Shown here: one piece after another, positions 56,711-64,000 of the stretch | How positions within the stretch are numbered: position 1 is the first letter of the stretch | Layout: each line of letters opens with the position of its first letter | Origin: Lytechinus pictus | Taxonomy: Eukaryota > Echinodermata > Echinoidea > Temnopleuroida > Toxopneustidae | Length of the DNA: 64,000 nucleotides | NCBI RefSeq assembly: GCF_037042905.1 | Contig: NC_087258.1 | Span: 8,286,501-8,350,500 of the forward strand | Reading direction: 5' to 3' | Position numbers and translations under genes: made by a program | The notes under the pieces: model-generated | Told to the model about the DNA's origin: nothing | Database searches by the model: none | Seen by the model: only the letters and a program-made list of their open reading frames with translations

Positions 56711-56740
56711 TTTTCCGAAACTTCCGAAACATGATTAAAA

Positions 56741-57333
56741 CGTTTACAAAGACCCCATTCAAAGTTTATAAGGACTTTTTTTTACACTGCTTTAAACGCA
56801 CATATGAAATCGGTTGAAATGATTTGTAGTAGGGTCTACATCCAACATGTACTGTATTTCTTGTTAACTTACAACTTATAAGAATTACTGAAAATTAGCA
56901 TAATCTGTCTATAAACATGATAAATAAAATTATGTAGTTACATCTATTATTTGATTATGGCAATTTTATGAACTTACCTATTATCACTTGACTGATGGCT
57001 TTATGTCATGTATGTCCTCACACTACAGTTGAACTATTTGCATGCATGTCCAGATGGTAGAATGGAAGGACCGGAAGTTCGGCTGTAAGTAATCGGTACC
57101 AATCGACATCATTATCGAAACTCTGTCCACGCATGCGCCGCTAATGTATTCGTGTCGGACTGATGTTTATTCGAAATTTTAGGAACATTTTACGGAGGAA
57201 GAGGGATTCGACACAAATGAATTTGAATAAAATGGCAAATAGAAGAAACTGGGCGAATAAGTAGCAAAGACTGTAGACGAAAACTCAAAGTGAAAGTGGA
57301 ATATGCATATGAGGGCAGACGGGTAAGGTACAC
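56741..57333. other. no gene seen
   Basis: AT-rich flank between the LINE 5' truncation point and the hAT copy. Confidence 0.3.
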
Positions 57334-57340
57334 AGTCCAT

Positions 57341-58887
57341 CAGTGGCGTACCGTGGGTCACGGCATTGGGGGGGCACCAGCAAAAATTTCGAGTCACATA
57401 GGGAGCGCGCAAAGCGCGCTCAGTTGTCAGGTATACTGACCTTATATAGGTATTTTAAGGACATGCAGTGCCATTAAACGGATATGTATCTCACTGATTA
57501 AATAATGCGAGCGCGAAGCGCGAGCTGAACATTTTTGATATTCAGAGCTAAAAAAGGGACATTATAAGCAAATTTTTTGTAATCATGATACGTAACTGCC
57601 TTGCTAAACAAACAATGCGAGAGCGAAGCGCGAGCTAAAATTTTTGTATATATTGACCCCAAACAGGGAAATTTGAGGATTATATTTTAGAATCCATTAA
57701 GAGTATAAATATCTCACCATAGTCATCTAATGCTAGTGCCATCCTTTGCTGATTTTGTTAGAATGACATCTAAGCCCAGTCATATGAAGCACCTTTTGTA
57801 GTTATTGTAATCATGATTGTCATACGCATCTTACTAATCAAATACTGCGAGCGCGAAGCGCGAGCTGAAAATTTAGGAAATTCAGACCTGAAGAGGGGCA
57901 TTCTAAGGCTTGTTTGTAGGAATTCCCTAAGACCGTACGTATTTCACTAACCAAATGATGCGGGCGCGAAGCGCGAGTTGAAATTTTTGTATATATTGAC
58001 CCCAAACATGGATATTTTAAGGACTATGTTTTTTTAGGAATCCATTAAGAGTATACATATCTCACCATATTCATCTAATGCGAGTGCCAAGCGCTTGCTG
58101 ATTTTGTTAGAATTACATCTGAACACATGAAGCAAGTTTGAAGTCATTGTAATCATGATTATCATACGCATCTCACTAATCAAATGCTGCGAGCGCGCAG
58201 CGCGAGCTAAAAAAATTAGGAAATTCAGACCTGAAGAGGGGCATTCTAAGGCTTGTTTGTAGGAATTCACTAAGACCCTACGTATTTCACTAACCAAATG
58301 ATGCGAGCGCGAAGCGCGAGCTGAAAGTTTTTGATATTCAGATCAGAAAAATTGACATTTTAGGGACCGATTTTAGGAGTTCATGAAGAGCAGAAATCCC
58401 ACCAATCCACTAATGCGAACGTTAGCACGGACAGGAAATGTTTTATATTAAGACCTTCAAATAGGGCAATCACTTTAAGTAGTCATGAAAAATAATTATG
58501 TCAGTTGTCACTACATAAAACAATAATAACTCGAATTGCAAGGAAATATATTTGTTGAATATTGATTTGAAAACGGGAGGTTTTAGTACAACATGATTAT
58601 ATATCTCGTTAAACAGTCTATGCGAGCACCAGGAACAATGAAGACACAATGAAGCAAATAATGTTTCATAAAGTTATGAAAAAATGCTTCTTATGTAATA
58701 TAACATAATATAATATAACATAACATAACATAACATTATTTCTTTCAATAATTTCTTCTTTCCCCACTACGTTTCTCTTCCTTTTTCCCTCTTTTTCTCC
58801 GTTTTTTTTTTTTTTTTTTGTTTTTTGGCCAGCCGATTGGGGGGGCACGTGCCCCCCCATGCCCCCCCCCCCGTAGTTACGCCACTG
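57341..58887. mobile_element. hAT copy of the CAGTGGCGTA family, opposite orientation
   Basis: 1547 bp from CAGTGGCGTACCGTGGGTCA to GTAGTTACGCCACTG, flanked by AGTCCAT (57334-57340, 58888-58894). At least six GCGAGCGCGAAGCGCGAGC-type palindromes lie inside. It is the inverse of the 37910 copy, so it has more repeat units. Confidence 0.86.
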
Positions 58888-59487
58888 AGTCCATTATCAG
58901 TAGTGGAAGCGAAATTGAGAAAGAAAGAATAAAGAGAACTGAAGAGAAAAATAGAGGACATAAACACATAATACCATTTAATGCAGGCTATATACAAACA
59001 TGATTTAAGGGGTTTAATTCCAAATTATGTCTACGATTCTTTCACTTCTTTCGCTCCTTAATTCCTCCAGTGTTCATTTCCTTTTAGCATCTCAGGATTT
59101 CAGTCCTTATAGACCTATATAATCTTCTTGAAATAAGTCTTTTAAAGGAATATTTTTTTTTTAATAAAGATGTCATTTTCATTGTGATAATTGCTGTTCT
59201 CCAGTTTTGCCAAGTCAGGGCGCGTACCAGGGTAAGTGAGTAAGACTTTTCGATCTTTTTCTGTTTGTGAGGTGATTATTTTCAGTATTTTGTTAGATGA
59301 ATATTTTTGATGAAATTAATGAAATACATTAATTGGAAAATAACATTTTGTAAGCCCAAATGATATGATTTTTATAACCATAACCATTGCATCGTAAAAA
59401 AGGTATTTAACGATTTTGAATCATGGTGATTATCATAATCATGGGGGCTGGGGTTACAGTGAAGCGTGCCATGCTAACGTTACGCCA

Positions 59488-59686
59488 CACTCTTAAAAAA
59501 TGGGTTCTGAGGGGGTTATATGCTTGCCCCGTATTTGGAACCTTCAATAATCCCTAAAAGGTTATAAATTACCTCAAACAACTCTTGAGCACGTAAAGAA
59601 CCTTTTAGGGGACCCTTTTTATCGAGGGTTCCAAATTTCGGACAAAAAGGGTTTCAATTCGCGCCATAGTTTTTTTCTGAGAGTGC
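59488..59686. mobile_element. MITE, ends CACTCTTAAAAAA / TTTTTTCTGAGAGTG
   Basis: About 199 bp. Inner arms: GGTTCTGAGGGGG and TTGGAACCTTCAATAATCCC with GGGTTCCAAATTTCGGAC. Inverse matching is imperfect, so boundaries are approximate. Confidence 0.5.
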
Positions 59687-60164
59687 ATAAATAATAGACC
59701 CTTCTTATAATTCTAGAAGTTTTCTGTCATTCAATTTCTTTTTTTTTTTTCTGGAAACATAGCATGAATATGTGGTCTTCAATAATGTAGTTGAATGTAT
59801 CTTATGTTACCGTAGAGAGCGAATAAAAGGTTTTTACTCGGTTGATCAGAGAAAACCCTGTCACATAATGCCGTTTTGCCAGCGTGTCGTGCACAACGTA
59901 AAGGAAAGTTTTGGAAAACCGTATTGATGACATACAGAAAAAAAGTTTTCTAAGCCCCGTATAAACCTCTTATTCGTTTAGAAGACTCTGAAATAAAGAA
60001 ACTTTGACAATACCGTTATGACAACAGTAATACCAAGTTATTTTTATGTCAGATACTAAAATGCTCAATACATCGAGTTTATTAACATAGTAAATTTGAT
60101 AAAGTATGTCTGTTTCAAATTACCCAGACGATATGATAACATGAATCCATTCCAGGGGCGGCGG

Positions 60165-60560
60165 AAACAGTGGCAGGCCCCCCCCCCCCCCCAACAAAAA
60201 AAACTTTTAGAAGAAAATGCCCTTTTTCAATAATGGAAAACATCCTTGCTTCAAAATGAAATGTGCCCTTTTCCCAAATGAAATACCCTTTTTATGTAAA
60301 ACAATACATTTCAGGTAAAAAAATCACAACATTTTTAGTTCACGCTTTGCGCTCGCATCAATTATCGTTTACTAAGGTACTCATCTTGTTCATGTTAATA
60401 AAAAATACTTAGAATGTCCAGTTTTCAGCTTGGAATGTCACAATTTTGTATCGCTTTCGCCATCGCATCAATTATTGTTTAGTAAAGTACTCATTCTGTT
60501 CCTGGTTACAATAAATGCAAGAAAGTTCCAGTCTGCTTTAAAGAGTTCATAACAGCATGG
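60165..60560. repeat. degenerate hAT-type repeat with two ~120-bp units
   Basis: A C17-type run (60178-60193) is followed by two units carrying TTGCGCTCGCATCAATTATC and CGCCATCGCATCAATTATTG, each then with AGTACTCAT-TGTTC words. Relative of the palindrome arrays elsewhere. Confidence 0.5.
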
Positions 60561-60707
60561 ACCTGAAAACAGGGAGCTATCGATTTCACAACGGATGTGC
60601 AATCTTCCCTCCCTTAGCGCTGCGCTCTCCCCCTTATTCATGCGCAGTAAGGCTAATTTCCCGAAATCAGAATACTCCACGTCCATGACTTCATGGATGA
60701 GAAATCA

Positions 60708-61023
60708 GGGAGCGTTTCATCATCATTTTCGTCTGACAAGTTGTCAAGGGCCCGTTGCAGAAAGAGTTGCAATCAATCGTAACTCGAAAAATCACGCACA
60801 ACTTGATTTTCAACCAATCAACAGCGCGCATTTGGGACTTGCGATTGATTTTTGTTTGGCTTGCGTTTAAACGCAACTCTTTCTGCAACGGGCCCCTGAT
60901 CTGACAAATTTCCTTGATTTTGATTGGCTGATAAACATAGTTCCTATAATACTGTCATGGCTGTCGGATTAAACAAGACTTGTCGGATAAAGGGTCTGAC
61001 AAGTCATTTGATAAAACGCTCCC
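60708..61023. mobile_element. MITE of the TTGTCAGATCTGACAA family, split by another MITE
   Basis: Ends GGGAGCGTTTCATCATCATT and ATAAAACGCTCCC. The central palindrome is broken by the insertion at 60748-60895. Confidence 0.75.
60748..60895. mobile_element. nested MITE, TIR GGGCCCGTTGCAGAAAGAGT
   Basis: 148 bp; left GGGCCCGTTGCAGAAAGAGT and right ACTCTTTCTGCAACGGGCCC are perfect inverses. Related to 10431-10727. Confidence 0.82.
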
Positions 61024-61029
61024 GTGAAT

Positions 61030-62890
61030 TCAGAAACAAAAATACTCACCTCGCAAATCATTACGTCACTAAAAATTATACATGAACCATAGAGATATAT
61101 ACTAATAACGCTAGAGGGCGTACTTCATCAAATCGCTGTGATTACGCGGAGACCGGCCGCCATTACTCGATAGGTCTTTGCAGCCTGCCATGCGCGTACT
61201 GTACCTATGGGGCATGTATACGGATGAGCACAGAACAGGACAAAAAAGATGACATATGAGCGCGAAAGCAAATGGAAAGCAAAATTGTAAATCGCACTGG
61301 ATTAAAGTTCAAATTAACAAAGAATCTATCAAAACTGAGGACAAAACTGCCTATATAGACCTATCTACATGATCTATAGGGCATAATAATACAGTCCAAC
61401 AATATACAACCCCAATCGTTTTTGCTTTGGTCATAACATTTCGATGTATTATATTATATGACTTCTATTTTCTAATGATTTGGAAGGGATGAATATTAAA
61501 AATAACATGCAGGCCTAGGTATATCGTTCTAGGTCCTGCAAATTTAACATGATCTGGTGTTCAAGTTGACCTCAGAAATTTCATAGGCCCTTTCACAATG
61601 TGTGATGCATCCGAGACACAAGGTATCGAAAAAAACACGACTGCCTTTTTTTCAAGTATAGTTTCCTATTTACTATGATGCTGATTTCTTATAATTATTT
61701 CTTTACTTTTGACAATTGTTATAATTTATTTTCCAGATAGATCTACACATAGAAATCATATATAGAAAAGGGCCTAACGTACTCCTTTCCCCATGGTTTT
61801 AAATGTCGATGTAACCAACATCACAATAACCCGTGAGTCATAAAATGACTTTTATTGATAATATTTGAAAATGATTTATGCATTGGTCCAGTTAATTGAT
61901 AAGTTTATGATTTAATTTTCCAATGCTGTCAACCATCCGATCATATTGATTACTTTATACGTGCGAGCAATGTAGAAAAGTTTGTTGACAGCAACATTTG
62001 CATATTATATCAAATACGCGCATGCATGCAGGACTCGTACAATTTTGCAATGTACAGGAGGCCTAGCAATGGGGTAAAGTGTAGAATGTTTACAGTGTAT
62101 TATTGACTTGCAAACATTTCAATATTTCGGAGAGTAAACAAATTACAATGCGTGTTTTACGCAACATAAAACAATTTGACTTTGATTTTCTGGAAAGTCT
62201 AAACTTGATTCACTTTGGCTGAATACTATGCAGATCGGCAAACCGGCTGAAATATTCTGTTGATATAATTATGGCCGGCGTTTGTTTCCTATAATGATTG
62301 GACCAATATTATGTGAACAAATCAAGGATAGAATAATAAGAAGGAGATGAATAAGGAGGAGGAGAAGAGAAGAAAAAAGGGCGGGAAGACTGAGGATTAT
62401 TACTAACACTGAGTGTATAAAACCAATTGATTACAATATCATGAAAGAGATTCATATCAAATGCAAACTTAATAAACTTATCATATAAAAACGGTTGCCA
62501 AATTGTGAGTACTAAAACCAAACATAATTAATATTATTTGAATATTGCAAAACTGAAAATACTTGGAATAAGATGTTACAAATTGTCAGCTGTTGAGTGA
62601 TCATCCTTGTCTTGAAATTGTGTTAATTAATTGTGTATGTGTTAACTTTATGGCAAAGATTTCCAAACACTATAGTTTTTATAGTTTCTCCCCGGGAGTT
62701 TCTCATAAGCATCTTACGTGAAGATAGGCCTACCGAAGATTGTTGATGGGATGGGAATATCTTTGATGGGGGAGCTCGTGGAGAACGTAAAAAAAAAACA
62801 CACACACACAAACACGACGGTGGATGGTGAAGTTTCCATGCCAGGGGAGGGGGAGAGGTCACTGCCTTTATTCCGAGTTCCTACCCAGCT
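61030..62890. other. no gene seen
   Basis: AT-rich intergenic DNA with short chance frames. Confidence 0.35.
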
Positions 62891-62892
62891 AT

Positions 62893-63035
62893 GTCCTAGT
62901 CTGCTATGCAGACTCTGAATGGCTCGTGAGGTGGGATCTGCTGGTTTGCGAAGCAAACCAGCCTGAAAGGGCGAGCGAAGCGAGCCTTTTCAGATCTGCA
63001 GCCTCAGTAGACCTAGTCTGCTATGCAGACTCGTT
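62893..63035. repeat. cluster of short perfect hairpins
   Basis: TAGTCTGCTATGCAGACT occurs twice (near 62898 and 63014). Between them are GGTTTGCGAAGCAAACC (62943-62959) and AAAGGGCGAGCGAAGCGAGC-CTTTT. Not coding. Confidence 0.65.
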
Positions 63036-63059
63036 GAATCAGCTGTGATACACACACTG

Positions 63060-63590
63060 CAGATGTGGGTCTACATTTGTAGACTAGCTATGTCCAGTGC
63101 ACATGATACACGAAGGCCTTCACCACTGTGACTATGTGGACGTATCATGACCAGGGTGGAGTTCGGATACATATTGCAGCTCCATGATATTACATTAATG
63201 GAGCTATATTGCATTCGCCTCTCGAACCAGTCGACGGACTTTTGCTATATCGTGACCAGGTAAAAGAGAATTATCAACAACCACTAGGACGTATTGTAGT
63301 GCATACAAAGGTAAAGAAAAGAACAGAAGGGTATTTTTTTTTTGGGGGGGCACAATATAGCTTCTGGAAAATCACGCTCCATCCCCCATGATCCATTAAC
63401 AAAAAAATAACCTCTACTACTCTACACTGTTCGTAGCTCTTGGATTGTATTTGTAGCCCCAGTTTGTAGCGTTCTTTTCTGTTGTTGTCGTTTTATTTGC
63501 TACTAATTTATGTCGCCAAAATATAAATTCATCAAAATCCCATGGTCTATAAGTCTGCGAAGTTTATTGTGAGGCATACATGTGGCTTGA
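63060..63590. other. no gene seen
   Basis: Contains only short chance frames and a T/G run at 63334-63350. Confidence 0.3.
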
Positions 63591-63619
63591 CCCAGGCTAG
63601 CATATACACATTTATACCC

Positions 63620-64000
63620 TTTTTACACAGGATTTTCTTAACCCCGGACTATCGCTAACCCCGTACTATCCCTAACCCCGTACTATTTTTTTTCCTTTTC
63701 ACACATGCCAAATTGTTATCGCTAACCCCGGATAAGGAATGCTTGCTTTTCACACACGAAACTCGCTAACCCCGGACTAGTGGTTTTTGTCGATCATTCG
63801 TAGTACAAGTACTTCACTCGTACCTTTTTACACACGCTAAAATTTCCTTAACCCCGTACTATAGGTGGGGCTAAATTGCCATTTAGCCCCACCTATAGTA
63901 CGGGGTTAAGCTTAGCCCACTTTCGTTTTACACTAGCGATCTTAACCCCGTACTATCGCTCTTAGCACCGCAATTGCTGGGATAACCCTGCTTTTTTGCA
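63620..64000. repeat. AACCCCGTACTAT repeat array with perfect hairpin, right edge
   Basis: The word TAACCCCGTACTAT or TAACCCCGGACTA occurs about seven times in both senses. At its centre a 29-bp arm (63847-63875) and its exact inverse (63882-63910) enclose the loop TTGCCA. The array probably continues beyond 64000. Confidence 0.8.

Larger units (their letters stand above)
51790..56740 (-). mobile_element. non-LTR retrotransposon (endonuclease + RT), broken and split by a hAT element
   Basis: Minus-strand order: AP endonuclease (from inside the domain, 56710), linker, RT, C-terminal region, 3' UTR and an (AACTTATG)-like tail at 51790-51825. It is 5'-truncated, has frameshifts near 53670 and 52680 and a TGA in the linker near 54243 where related frames need Arg (CGA to TGA). 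The element at 54360-56027 interrupts it with GAGAGTAT duplicated. Orientation is opposite to the LINE at 18240. Confidence 0.88.

Noticed and set aside
57480..58330. CRISPR-like array of GCGAGCGCGAAGCGCGAGC repeats
   Set aside because: Spacing is irregular, the spacers are related to each other, no cas genes exist, and the array lies inside a hAT element in an animal genome.

Overview
The window is animal nuclear DNA, almost certainly from a sea urchin or a close echinoderm relative. It is AT-rich, its genes are split by GT-AG introns, and repeats are dense. The decisive clue is a pair of genes of the MSP130 family (mesenchyme-specific cell-surface glycoproteins tied to the echinoderm larval skeleton). 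There are no bacterial operons, CRISPR arrays or rRNA genes, and I see no functional tRNA gene.

Three protein-coding genes can be supported, all rebuilt by hand from splice signals and codon phase. Gene A (minus strand, 5738 to 2128) is the 5' half of an MSP130-like gene: five exons, the rest lying beyond the left edge. Gene B (minus strand, 39633 to 10861) is a complete MSP130-like gene: 11 exons, 1800 nt of CDS, 599 residues, an N-terminal signal peptide and a last exon that encodes a hydrophobic GPI-anchor-type tail. Exons 2 to 5 of A and B have identical lengths (219, 196, 142, 115 nt) and phases, so they are tandem duplicates. Gene C (plus strand, 21063 to 26611) is a five-exon, 447-residue monocarboxylate-transporter-like MFS protein (SLC16 type). 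It lies wholly inside the 14.9-kb intron 6 of gene B, on the opposite strand.

The rest is introns, intergenic DNA and transposons. 1-2.1 kb is the left-edge intron of gene A with hAT-type repeats; 2.1-5.7 kb gene A; 5.7-10.8 kb intergenic; 10.8-15.3 kb the 3' exons of gene B among stacked MITEs; 15.3-30.2 kb the giant intron with gene C and a broken LINE; 30.2-39.6 kb the 5' exons of gene B; 39.6-64 kb a gene-free repeat region. That last region holds a 5-kb element with inverted arms over 600 bp, a full-span but broken LINE split by a hAT element that itself contains another hAT element, three hAT copies with clear or near-clear target duplications (8, 8 and 7 bp), and at the right edge a perfect 29-bp-arm hairpin.

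No wholly new multi-gene system was seen. The most unusual points are the antisense nested transporter inside a biomineralisation-family gene, an altered conserved motif in gene A, a SINE head resembling the Alu domain of 7SL RNA, a transposon carrying four direct-repeat nuclear-receptor sites, and non-autonomous hAT elements built from repeated GCGAGCGCGAAGCGCGAGC palindromes.
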